8,338 bases of DNA from Chloroflexota bacterium (GCA_003695455.1 RFJF01000298.1:1-8338); one strand, 5' to 3'; positions 1-7,137 are shown, counted from the first letter of the stretch. Made by a program: numbers and translations. Notes: generated by a model not told the origin, from the sequence alone.

Positions 1-29
1 CCGCAAGTCCGCTCAACTAAACGTTGGGC
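1..29 (+). other. Possible right arm of an attC-like recombination site (truncated)
   Basis: The leftmost bases end in GTTGGGC at 23-29, which fits the integron R' core consensus GTTRRRY. It is preceded by CAAGTC and GCTCAAC (5-17), which look like the right-hand stem of an attC hairpin. The matching left arm (something like GCCCAAC, then TTGAGC and GACTTG) would lie outside the window, so the fold cannot be confirmed. Part of the match is degenerate and could be chance. No open reading frame is recognisable in these bases; one frame ends in TAA at 18-20 and could equally be the tail of an upstream gene. Confidence 0.22.
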
Positions 30-84
30 TGTTTCCTCAAATCTACCATCTGATCTCTTTTCCTCACATTTCCCAATAAAATAA

Positions 85-109
85 GGACAAAGTCCCTTGA
101 TAATGGGAC
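85..109. promoter_or_regulatory. Nested short inverted repeats over the -35 box (operator-like)
   Basis: GGAC at 85-88 faces GTCC at 92-95 across three A residues. GTCCC at 92-96 also pairs with GGGAC at 105-109 across an 8-base loop that contains the -35 hexamer. The middle block could therefore pair with either neighbour. Such an arrangement over a -35 element suits a repressor site, but the repeats are only 4-5 bp long and no regulator gene is visible. This is an inference from layout alone. Confidence 0.25.
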
Positions 110-126
110 AGCCATACCTCTATACT
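97..126 (+). promoter_or_regulatory. Putative sigma70-type promoter for the three-gene cluster
   Basis: TTGATA at 97-102 (consensus TTGACA, one mismatch) is followed after 18 bases by TATACT at 121-126 (consensus TATAAT, one mismatch). Transcription would start near 132-134, leaving a leader of under 40 bases before the ATG at 171. The surrounding 50-170 stretch is clearly more AT-rich than the genes. No other convincing promoter was seen in the gaps at 765-798 or 7138-7153, so this one probably serves the whole cluster. Confidence 0.45.
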
Positions 127-158
127 GATTTCATCTTTAATCAAACCCAATCAGATAT

Positions 159-164
159 GGAGGT
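159..164 (+). promoter_or_regulatory. Strong ribosome binding site (GGAGGT)
   Basis: GGAGGT lies six bases upstream of the ATG at 171 and is close to the ideal Shine-Dalgarno sequence. It fixes 171 as the start of the small membrane protein gene. A well-kept initiation site in front of an interrupted gene suggests the interruption is recent, or not real. Confidence 0.8.
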
Positions 165-170
165 AACAAA

Positions 171-371
171 ATGAACGCAGTAAACCATCGCGTTAAACTG
201 GCCGGAACGCTGTACATGGCCGGCGGGGCTGTGTGGTTCTTGTGGATTGTGGGCGCAACAGCCCTGGGCGTTCCCTGGGGGCAACCCCAAACCAGCGCTT
301 TCTACCTGGCCGAAGCCCTGTTTGTGGTCATGCAGTTGCTGTTGCTCATCGGCTTTTTCGGCCTGTGGTGA
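171..371 (+). CDS. N-terminal fragment of the membrane protein (66 aa)
   Basis: This is the part before the TGA at 369-371. It has the strong GGAGGT ribosome binding site and carries two predicted transmembrane helices, residues about 9-31 (rich in G, A, W and L) and 45-65 (VVMQLLLLIGFF). If TGA is a true stop, the cell makes this two-helix peptide. It ends right after the second helix, so it could in principle insert in the membrane, but its role is unknown. It is more likely one half of the broken six-helix protein than an independent gene. Confidence 0.5.
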   Translation: MNAVNHRVKLAGTLYMAGGAVWFLWIVGATALGVPWGQPQTSAFYLAEALFVVMQLLLLIGFFGLW

Positions 372-380
372 AGCGGCGGG

Positions 381-764
381 ATGGGGCGCGGCCTGTTTGG
401 CAAAATTGCCTTTGGCTTGGGGGCGTTGGGGCATCTTTTGTTCGTCCTGTTGGAAGTCCACTCGCTCATCATTGGCGAACTGTCCCCGGCCTTTCCCCTG
501 GCCCCGCTGGTTTCGGCGGTGGGCATTCTGCTAACCGGCATCGCCGTGCTGACGGCCAAACAGTGGCCGGGCTGGACGCGCTGGGCGCCCCTGGCGACGG
601 GTCTCTACCCCTGGATGTTTATGTTCCCCTTCCTCTTCATCAGCGGCGAACCGAGCAACTACGCCATTGGCCTGTGGGGCCTGGTGCGGCTGGTTCTGGG
701 CCTGGCCATCCGCGCCCAGGCGGAGCCGGAATCGCGGGTAGTAGCAGAGGCGACGGTAGGGTAG
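381..764 (+). CDS. C-terminal fragment of the membrane protein (127 aa)
   Basis: This is the continuation in the same frame after the TGA, taking the first ATG, which lies nine bases beyond that stop. It has four predicted helices, at fragment residues about 9-31, 39-58, 68-88 and 94-111, and ends in a short tail rich in E, A and R. The bases before the ATG (GGCGGG directly abutting) do not form a well-spaced Shine-Dalgarno site. Separate translation would depend on ribosomes reinitiating after the TGA. Its composition and hydrophobicity match the upstream half, which supports a single original gene. No family is recognised. Confidence 0.45.
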   Translation: MGRGLFGKIAFGLGALGHLLFVLLEVHSLIIGELSPAFPLAPLVSAVGILLTGIAVLTAKQWPGWTRWAPLATGLYPWMFMFPFLFISGEPSNYAIGLWGLVRLVLGLAIRAQAEPESRVVAEATVG

Positions 765-766
765 AA

Positions 767-787
767 GAGATTGGAGATTAGCGATTA
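767..787. repeat. Three-unit 7-bp tandem repeat before the giant gene
   Basis: GAGATTG (767-773), GAGATTA (774-780) and GCGATTA (781-787) are contiguous heptamers differing at one or two positions. They fill most of the gap between the membrane protein stop and the next start, and their last base overlaps the ribosome binding site. A change in copy number would shift little in protein but could move upstream sequence relative to the initiation site. With only three units, chance is possible. Confidence 0.5.
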
Positions 788-792
788 AGGAG
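787..792 (+). promoter_or_regulatory. Ribosome binding site AAGGAG of the giant gene
   Basis: AAGGAG stands six bases before the ATG at 799. It decides the start against the later in-frame ATG at 883 (residue 29), which sits inside the hydrophobic core of the signal peptide and has no comparable site in front. Confidence 0.8.
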
Positions 793-798
793 CTTACG

Positions 799-3700
799 AT
801 GACCGTATCTTCATTACCAAGACAGGTAGTCCTAAAGCCGGGTTGGGTTGCCCCACCGACCAGATATGCCAGGTTAATCGTCATGTTTTGCCTGATTGTC
901 CTGGTAACCGCCCAATCTCAGAATAGGCCGGTCGCGCCGGTTATGAACAACGGCCAGACCGCCACATCCGCCTTGATACCCGTTGCGCCGCCACATCATC
1001 CGGTCATTGACGTAAACGCGCCCAATATTCTTGACCTGCCGGGAGAGAATGGTCAACGTATGGCCGTTGTAGCCCCCACTCCATTTCAATATCAAACCTC
1101 GACAGGGGACTGGCGGCGCATTGACCCCCGTTTCGCGCCTGTAGACGGCGGCTTTGCCAACACCACCAATCTTTTGCAGATTAGGGTCGAAGCCGGCCGG
1201 GCGGCCATGAACTTACAAAATGGTCAGCACCATGTTGGCTGGGAGCCGTTGGCCGTGGCCTTGACGGGCCGCTACCCCGTCGGCAGCCGCGTTTTGGCAA
1301 CACCCCGCACCAACCCGGCCGTCCCGCCGGGCAAATTGACCCCGGATGCCCAAACGATTCACTTTGCCGGGAACTGGTCATTGCCTGGTTTAAGCGAAAC
1401 CATCACCGGCGGACCCGGACAGGTGGAGCAAAGCCTGGTGTTTTCTCATCCACCGGCTGGGGCAGACCAACAGCCCGCGCCGGAATACCTGGCCTTTCAG
1501 GCCAGATTGCATTTACTGCCTGGTTACGCGCTTTATGCGGATGGCAAAACTCAACACGGGGAATTTGTGACCTCGTCCTGGCTTGAAATTCTCGCTCCCA
1601 ACGGTGAGAGCGTCCTTTATCTCGCCCCGCCGCTGGCCTTTGAGCAGGCCGATCCCCGCCGGCGTACAGCCGGGCAGTATCACCTTATCCCCGAAGATGA
1701 GGGCAACTGGCGCATTTCGGTTGAAACGCCGTACACCTGGTGGGCGGATTCGGCCCGCCGCTATCCGGTCATTCTTGACCCTACTATGCAAGTTCTGCGC
1801 CCCTTTGAAGCCTACTCCTTTGACCGCGACACCTCAGTTGACCCCAGTTGTGATGACCTGGCCCTGGCGAACGACGCCTACCCCTTGCCCAACGATAACC
1901 CAACCCCGGCGGTGCATGTGGGGACGTATGGCTACGGCAACGGCGCCTGCCGCGCCCTGATTCGCTTTACCGAATTGCCCACCCTCCCCCCCGGCGCGGA
2001 ACTGGTCAAAGCGGAGTTGGCCGTGGCCCCGGTGCGCGGCCTGTACCAGCATTACCCATCGCTGGCCAGAGCAGAGGTGACGGTGCTGGAGGTTCAGGAA
2101 AACTGGCCGGCGACGATGTCCATCAACCAGATTCAGTGGCCCGGCCCGACCAACAACAGCCTCAACGCCGGTCAGCGCACCCTGAGCGTAGCCCACCCCG
2201 ATTTTCGCCTGGGCGGGCTGTTCAAGGCGGAACGCTACACCCTGCACCTCGATGTGGTCAACCAGTGGTTGCAAGGCCCGGATACGAACTTTGGCCTGGT
2301 TTTGGCCCCGGTCAATGATTTGCCCAACTGCAACCCCTGCCAGTTTGTGGGTATTCCCAAAACCCTGGCCTGGGGTGAGGAGGATTGGGAAAAAGACCCC
2401 GAAGACCTCTTTGGCGGCCTCCTGCCTTTAACCTATGGCGGCGGCTTTATGCTGTTGCTCACCTACGACGCTCCTACCCTGGAAAATGAAACGCCGCTCA
2501 TCTCCGATATCCTGCCCTCGGAAAATATAGATTTTCAACGCCAGCATCACGTTTACAACCTCCCGGCCGGCAATAGCGCCTGGACGGCGGCCGCCGCCAA
2601 AGGCTTGCGGAGCGACCAGAATTTTCTGACCGCGTATGGTTCCACCACCGTAGCCGTGATCTGTATTTTTTCTAATCCCTGCCCGCCCCGGCAATCTCTG
2701 CCGGATGCCGTGACCACACCCAATCACGTCATCGTGCGCGGCAATCCGGCCCAGTACAACCACCAGTTCGCCGTCGAGCCGTTCCCCTTCGACCCCACCC
2801 TCAGTCACTATCTGGTTGAAGCGGCGGCTTCCAACCCCCTACCCGACCTGCCCGGCACCCCGGAATTTGGCCCCGGCACCGGCGTCATCAGCTACACTTT
2901 CGTCATGTCTTCGAATCACGTTCTCAAAACTTTTGACCTGAACCTGCCCGCCGACCGCCGGGTAGCCGTTGAAGTGACCGGGCCGGGCCAGGCCTATGCC
3001 TATCCGCCGGCCGCACCCGGCACGGTGATGAGCAAGGCGCAAAGCCGGCCGGTCAACAGCATGAAGATTGAAACAAACGCCGCCAACGCCGGTTTGTGGG
3101 GGCTGGTCATCGAATACCCCAGCGATGTCAAACCTTCGGAGGGCGATAACGCCGGGCAAATTTTTGACGTCGCGTTTCAAATTGTGGTTCGCGCCTGCCC
3201 GCTGGACAGCATCCCAATCCGCAGCGCCCCCGGCTGCCAGAAAGTGCAGCAACCTGTACCCGGCCAGACGGCCTCCTTTGATGTTGGCCCGTACACCGTT
3301 TACTCGGAGGCCGGTTTTGATTACGATGCGACCAGCGGTATTTTTACCACCCGCCTCACGAGTCTGGTGGATGGCGTCGCCTATACCCCCTTCATCGGCT
3401 GGCGAGACAGCGGCAACGTGGAACGGCTGGTGGCCGTGGCCGAAGGACCCATTGCCGTCACCGCCACTACATTGTGGGCCGGCCAATATCAGAATAACGC
3501 CAATACCTGGCTTTTTCAAGCTGCCGCTTCCGGCCCGCCCGTATTGCGCGAAGTCTGGACCGGCTTCTTTTGGGGCCATCCTGAGTTGACCGATCCGGAC
3601 TATGGCTTGTTAACCCTCCTCCAGGGGAACTACGTGCCCTTGCCCCTCACCCGGATTGATGGCGGCGACCTCAAAATCAGTGTGCGTCAGGATAGCGCCA

Positions 3701-6700
3701 ACACCCAGCACGCGGTGGGTCGGGCCAACCTCTACCGGGGCATTGATACCGGCCCCGGCGGCATCCAAAACTGGGTTTTTGACCTGGCCTGGACCTTCCA
3801 GGCGGAAAGTTATTTGCCCACCAGCCGCAGTCTCACCTTCAACAGCGGCCCGGCCCCCATTGAATACGCCGGACTGTCCCTGTTGTTGGGCGATTTGAAC
3901 CAGTGGACGATTGATTTTGAGCCTGGCGATGGCCCGGTTGGCCGCTTTACTAATCTGCGCCTGACCAGCGGCTACGTCATGCATCCTCTGAACCTGGGGG
4001 GCGGTCTCAAGCCGGTGCAGGCCCTGATTTTGCCGTATGGGGCCAAACTCCCCGGCGCGCGCACCCCTTGCCGGGGCTACTGCATCGACCTGCGCCACCC
4101 CGGCGACACCCCGGAGAACCCCAACCGGAATTGGGAACTGCCCGATATTACCATCACCGGCAACGCGGCCACCGTGGCCATGCAGCGCCAGGGCGAAATC
4201 CATATCTACAGCAATGACCACCCCAAGGCCGCCGCTGCCGACACCTACGGCTTCAGCTTTCGCACCTTTGACGCTACGGTGAAGGTGGAGCAGGGCGTTT
4301 GCCCCACCAGCCGCACCGACAGCGGTAGTAACCACGAGGCAGTCACCATCATCACCGGGCGAAGTGTCATTGCCCTGCCGGGTATTGGCTCAGACCTGGA
4401 CCCCAACCAGATGATTGCCGCCGACTTCACCCTTTGCCAGAATAAGCTGCGCCAGACCAGCCTCACCTTTCAAAGCGTGCCCGGTATTCCGGTGGCTAAT
4501 ACGGGCATCTTTGTCAGCCGCCTGCGCGGAGAGGTCATCATTGACCCGGATTACACCCAAATTCAGGTGCAGATTGATTTGCGGAGCGACGCCTCGGCCA
4601 GCCTGATTGACGGCACCGCCACCCTGACCCTCGATACCGCCGGCATTTTTGATATGCAGATCAACGGGCGCGCGCTCAAAGTTGTCACCCTCGAAGGCCA
4701 TGCCTGGGTAGCCTGGGACCCGCTGGATATTGGGGCCGATGCCAGCATCTTCTTCCCCAATGCCCAAAGCTGGCTCATCAAAGGCCGGGCTTACGGCCAC
4801 ATGTGGCAGGGGCAGGGCTGGCAAAATCGCTATCCCTGGCTGGCCGATAATCATGACATGCACTTCGCCGCCAGCGTGGGCGGGACGCTGCGTATCCAGA
4901 AGGGGCAAATCTTCTCCTGGTTCAATATCAACATCCCTCCCTCCAACCTGGAAATCACCCTCACCCTGGAATTTGGCGAGTTCTGCAACAATGACGCCTG
5001 CACCGAATACGAATGGGGCGTTAAAGGAAAATACAGCTTTAACGATTTTGACATTGGCATCTTCTTCACCTTTGAGTGCCCCAGTATTTTATTACCCTGG
5101 ACGTGCTTCCGCTTTATTTTGGGTAGTGATGGCTATCTGCTGGTTGACCAGTACGGGGAGGAAAACGCCCTCCCACGTTCCGCCGGTCTGTCAGCTTTGC
5201 CAATGGTAAACGGCCTGCCCGCCAACCTGTCCCGCCACACGGTTGCCAATCCCACGGCGCCCACCGTCAGCCAGGTATTTACCGTAACCCAGACCACCGG
5301 CTCTTTCCTAACTGGCTTAACCTGGGCAAAAGGCAGTCCTCAACTGACCCTCATCCGCCCTGACGCCGTGGAAATCACCCCCGCCAATGCCGTGAGCTAT
5401 AACGTGGTGGTTTCTGATACGGCTCATTCACGGTTGTACGGACTAAAGGCTCCGATGCCTGGTCAATGGCAGGCCGTCATCAGCCAGGCCGCGCCGGAAA
5501 ACGACTATCACTTTCTGTATCTGGCCAACAAGGGCGCGCCGCCGGTCACGCTGGAGACTCCGGCCACCACCGAAACTTTTACCAGCAATGAAATGAGCTA
5601 TCCCATCCAATGGACGGCGCCCTACACCTTGCCCGGCGTGGATCTGCGCCTGAGTCTTTACTACACCGCCACCGAAACCACCGCCCTGACCGGCACCCAG
5701 ACTTACGGCGGCGTTATTCGGGAACACATTCCGCTGGCCCAGGGCCGCTATGATTGGGACCTGTCGCACCTGGGCCGGGGCGTGTACCACATCTACGGCC
5801 GCGTAGACTCCCGCGACAACGGCCCGCAAACGCCCACGCTCAGCGGAACCAACCAGCTTCCCGGCTTTACCTATATCTATGCGCCCGGCGCCATCCGCCT
5901 CGATGACCAGATGCCGCCCCAGCCGCCGGCCAATCTGACCGCCACCCCGCTCAAGGACGCAATGAAGGTTTGTTGGGATGTTAGCCCGGCTAAAGACCTG
6001 TCCGGCTATCACCTGTTTACCTATAACCCCATCTGGACTGTCTGGCAGCCCCTGCGCGTACACGCCACAGCGCAGACGGGCCGGCAATGCGCCCGCGTCG
6101 GCGGCTTGCTCAACGGCCTGCCGGGGGTGCAGGTGGTGATGGACGCCTACGACGCCAGCGGCAACGTCAGCGCCCAAACACCGCCGGTGGTCATTGACCT
6201 GCCCCAGAACGGCGCGGCGACCTATGCATGGCCGGCCAGCCATCTCACTGGCACGCTTCAAGCGGCTGACAGTGTCTCGCTCCGCTGGGATTGGCCGGGC
6301 GCTTTGGGAACCTGGGACGGCACGGTTGTTCATTACGCCCGGAACTTTCCCGCCGGCCCGGGCCGGCCCGATAGCAGCGCTGCTGCCGGGCCATCGCCGC
6401 TGGACGTAGGGATTGTGACCAACACGGTTGTCACCGGTTTGACGCCGGGGTATGTTTATCACTTCGCTGTGCAAAACTATCTCGACAACGCCTTGCCCAG
6501 CCCCCTCTCCAACGATATCGCCTTGCTGGTGAGCAGCGGCGTTGACGCCGATGGCGACGGTCTCCCCGACGACTGGGAGACGGCCTACGGTGTAGCTAGC
6601 CCGGATGATGACCCGGATGGCGATTGTCTCAAAACCGGCGCTGAATACACCTATTTGACCGACCCGCTCAACCCGGATACCGATTTGGACGGCTTCTCCG

Positions 6701-7137
6701 ATGGGGAAGAAGTGGCCGGGGACAGCGACCCAACCGACCCCAACAGCGTGCCCGTCTCGGCGGGGAGCGATGGCTTGCCGGATGTCACCTGGCTGCCCCG
6801 CCTGAGCCTGAGTCCCTACCATCTGGCTTTTGAAGCTACCGGCGGCGGTCTTAATCCGGCGAGCCAACGGATAGAAGTTTTCAATACCGGGGGCGGCGTT
6901 TTGACCCCCACTGCCGTCACAAATGTTGCCTGGCTCTCGCTGGAGCCGGACAGCACGGGCATAACTGTCAATGCCAGAGCGACCAGCCTGCCACGCGGAC
7001 AATATGAGGGCACGGTCACCATCAGCGGCGCGGCGGGAAGCTGCACCCAACAAAGCCCGCAGCAGGTATCGGTGGCTATGTGGGTAGCGGAAGATGCCAG
7101 TACCCAGAACATCTACCTGCCGCTGGTTTTGAAATAA
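799..7137 (+). CDS. Giant secreted multidomain protein: DNRLRE-like, FN3-like, TSP3-like and BACON-like modules
   Basis: This 2112-residue product is probably exported and acts outside the cell or on its surface; no catalytic motif was found, so a binding, adhesive or structural role is inferred. The signal peptide has a long basic n-region, a core at 26-37 and likely cleavage after VTA38. Residues about 50-328 resemble the prefix of WapA/RHS-type exoproteins (FQY..STGDWRRIDPRF near the start, RYPVILDP at 321-328). Residues about 329-507 match the DNRLRE pattern: ALIRFTELP, a TVLEVQENW stretch, then LDVVNQWLQG and GLVLAP. Residues 510-1490 are beta-rich with paired cysteines (CNPC at 511-514) and no family I recognise. 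Beta-sandwich-like segments follow at about 1495-1695, FN3-like domains at about 1708-1801 and 1808-1911, calcium motifs at 1916-1971, a BACON-like Ig domain at 2001-2098 and the tail NIYLPLVLK at 2104-2112. There are no YD repeats and no C-terminal toxin. It is 16 bases from the next gene and likely co-transcribed with it. Confidence 0.9.
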   Translation: MTVSSLPRQVVLKPGWVAPPTRYARLIVMFCLIVLVTAQSQNRPVAPVMNNGQTATSALIPVAPPHHPVIDVNAPNILDLPGENGQRMAVVAPTPFQYQTSTGDWRRIDPRFAPVDGGFANTTNLLQIRVEAGRAAMNLQNGQHHVGWEPLAVALTGRYPVGSRVLATPRTNPAVPPGKLTPDAQTIHFAGNWSLPGLSETITGGPGQVEQSLVFSHPPAGADQQPAPEYLAFQARLHLLPGYALYADGKTQHGEFVTSSWLEILAPNGESVLYLAPPLAFEQADPRRRTAGQYHLIPEDEGNWRISVETPYTWWADSARRYPVILDPTMQVLRPFEAYSFDRDTSVDPSCDDLALANDAYPLPNDNPTPAVHVGTYGYGNGACRALIRFTELPTLPPGAELVKAELAVAPVRGLYQHYPSLARAEVTVLEVQENWPATMSINQIQWPGPTNNSLNAGQRTLSVAHPDFRLGGLFKAERYTLHLDVVNQWLQGPDTNFGLVLAPVNDLPNCNPCQFVGIPKTLAWGEEDWEKDPEDLFGGLLPLTYGGGFMLLLTYDAPTLENETPLISDILPSENIDFQRQHHVYNLPAGNSAWTAAAAKGLRSDQNFLTAYGSTTVAVICIFSNPCPPRQSLPDAVTTPNHVIVRGNPAQYNHQFAVEPFPFDPTLSHYLVEAAASNPLPDLPGTPEFGPGTGVISYTFVMSSNHVLKTFDLNLPADRRVAVEVTGPGQAYAYPPAAPGTVMSKAQSRPVNSMKIETNAANAGLWGLVIEYPSDVKPSEGDNAGQIFDVAFQIVVRACPLDSIPIRSAPGCQKVQQPVPGQTASFDVGPYTVYSEAGFDYDATSGIFTTRLTSLVDGVAYTPFIGWRDSGNVERLVAVAEGPIAVTATTLWAGQYQNNANTWLFQAAASGPPVLREVWTGFFWGHPELTDPDYGLLTLLQGNYVPLPLTRIDGGDLKISVRQDSANTQHAVGRANLYRGIDTGPGGIQNWVFDLAWTFQAESYLPTSRSLTFNSGPAPIEYAGLSLLLGDLNQWTIDFEPGDGPVGRFTNLRLTSGYVMHPLNLGGGLKPVQALILPYGAKLPGARTPCRGYCIDLRHPGDTPENPNRNWELPDITITGNAATVAMQRQGEIHIYSNDHPKAAAADTYGFSFRTFDATVKVEQGVCPTSRTDSGSNHEAVTIITGRSVIALPGIGSDLDPNQMIAADFTLCQNKLRQTSLTFQSVPGIPVANTGIFVSRLRGEVIIDPDYTQIQVQIDLRSDASASLIDGTATLTLDTAGIFDMQINGRALKVVTLEGHAWVAWDPLDIGADASIFFPNAQSWLIKGRAYGHMWQGQGWQNRYPWLADNHDMHFAASVGGTLRIQKGQIFSWFNINIPPSNLEITLTLEFGEFCNNDACTEYEWGVKGKYSFNDFDIGIFFTFECPSILLPWTCFRFILGSDGYLLVDQYGEENALPRSAGLSALPMVNGLPANLSRHTVANPTAPTVSQVFTVTQTTGSFLTGLTWAKGSPQLTLIRPDAVEITPANAVSYNVVVSDTAHSRLYGLKAPMPGQWQAVISQAAPENDYHFLYLANKGAPPVTLETPATTETFTSNEMSYPIQWTAPYTLPGVDLRLSLYYTATETTALTGTQTYGGVIREHIPLAQGRYDWDLSHLGRGVYHIYGRVDSRDNGPQTPTLSGTNQLPGFTYIYAPGAIRLDDQMPPQPPANLTATPLKDAMKVCWDVSPAKDLSGYHLFTYNPIWTVWQPLRVHATAQTGRQCARVGGLLNGLPGVQVVMDAYDASGNVSAQTPPVVIDLPQNGAATYAWPASHLTGTLQAADSVSLRWDWPGALGTWDGTVVHYARNFPAGPGRPDSSAAAGPSPLDVGIVTNTVVTGLTPGYVYHFAVQNYLDNALPSPLSNDIALLVSSGVDADGDGLPDDWETAYGVASPDDDPDGDCLKTGAEYTYLTDPLNPDTDLDGFSDGEEVAGDSDPTDPNSVPVSAGSDGLPDVTWLPRLSLSPYHLAFEATGGGLNPASQRIEVFNTGGGVLTPTAVTNVAWLSLEPDSTGITVNARATSLPRGQYEGTVTISGAAGSCTQQSPQQVSVAMWVAEDASTQNIYLPLVLK
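6352..6384. repeat. Two adjacent perfect palindromes inside the second FN3-like domain
   Basis: GCCGGCCCGGGCCGGC (6352-6367) is a perfect 16-bp palindrome. Five bases later AGCAGCGCTGCT (6373-6384) is a perfect 12-bp palindrome, with flanking CCCG (6367-6370) and CGGG (6387-6390) able to extend its stem. They encode a Gly/Pro/Ala/Ser-rich loop between strands of an FN3-like domain. In GC-rich coding DNA this can arise by chance, but two such sites side by side form a strong potential cruciform or RNA hairpin. Confidence 0.6.
6541..6750 (+). other. Calcium-binding thrombospondin-3-like repeat region (within giant protein)
   Basis: Residues 1915-1984 carry three acidic loops: DADGDGLPDDWE (1916-1927), a DPDGDCLKTGAEY segment with Cys at 1943, and DTDLDGFSDGEE (1960-1971), linked by DPLNPD and ending in DPTDPNS. 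These follow the DxDxDGxxD pattern known from thrombospondin type 3 repeats, which bind calcium and often act as rigid spacers in secreted bacterial proteins. Here they separate the FN3-like pair from the BACON-like domain. The middle loop has Cys where Gly is usual. Confidence 0.8.

Larger units (their letters stand above)
171..764 (+). pseudogene. Small polytopic membrane protein gene interrupted by in-frame TGA
   Basis: One frame runs from the ATG at 171 to the TAG at 762-764 with a single internal stop, TGA at 369-371 (codon 67). Read through, it gives about 197 residues with roughly six hydrophobic helices, near residues 9-31, 45-65, 79-101, 109-128, 138-158 and 164-181, and a short charged C-terminal tail. 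The stop follows the second helix in the context FFGLW-stop-SGGMGRG, where a Trp or loop residue is expected; TGG to TGA is one base change. The hydrophobic pattern continues past the stop in the same frame, so no frameshift is needed. I do not recognise the family and assign no function. The possibilities are a nonsense mutation, a sequence error, readthrough or reinitiation at 381. It is the first gene of the apparent operon, 34 bases before the giant exoprotein gene. Confidence 0.6.

Noticed and set aside
369..371. Use of a genetic code in which TGA means Trp
   Set aside because: The 6339-base gene downstream has many TGG codons and not one in-frame TGA, and the beta-helix frame also has none. 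A code change would place TGA codons in both.
233..781. A 182-codon + strand frame overlapping the membrane protein gene
   Set aside because: Its product is rich in R, P and G without structure and has no ribosome binding site. The alternative frame gives regular hydrophobic helices behind GGAGGT.
880..912. The giant protein as a lipoprotein (Cys31 in the signal peptide)
   Set aside because: Cys31 is preceded by VMF, with Phe at -1 where a lipobox needs Gly, Ala or Ser. It also sits in the middle of the hydrophobic core rather than at its end.
2839..4335. Two minus-strand open frames of about 240 codons each under the giant gene
   Set aside because: These are shadow frames with no initiation signals or recognisable folds, lying fully inside a well-supported gene.
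799..7137. The giant gene as a polymorphic toxin of the RHS/WapA type
   Set aside because: There are no YD repeats, no variable toxic C-terminus and no small immunity gene downstream; the next gene is an exported beta-helix protein.
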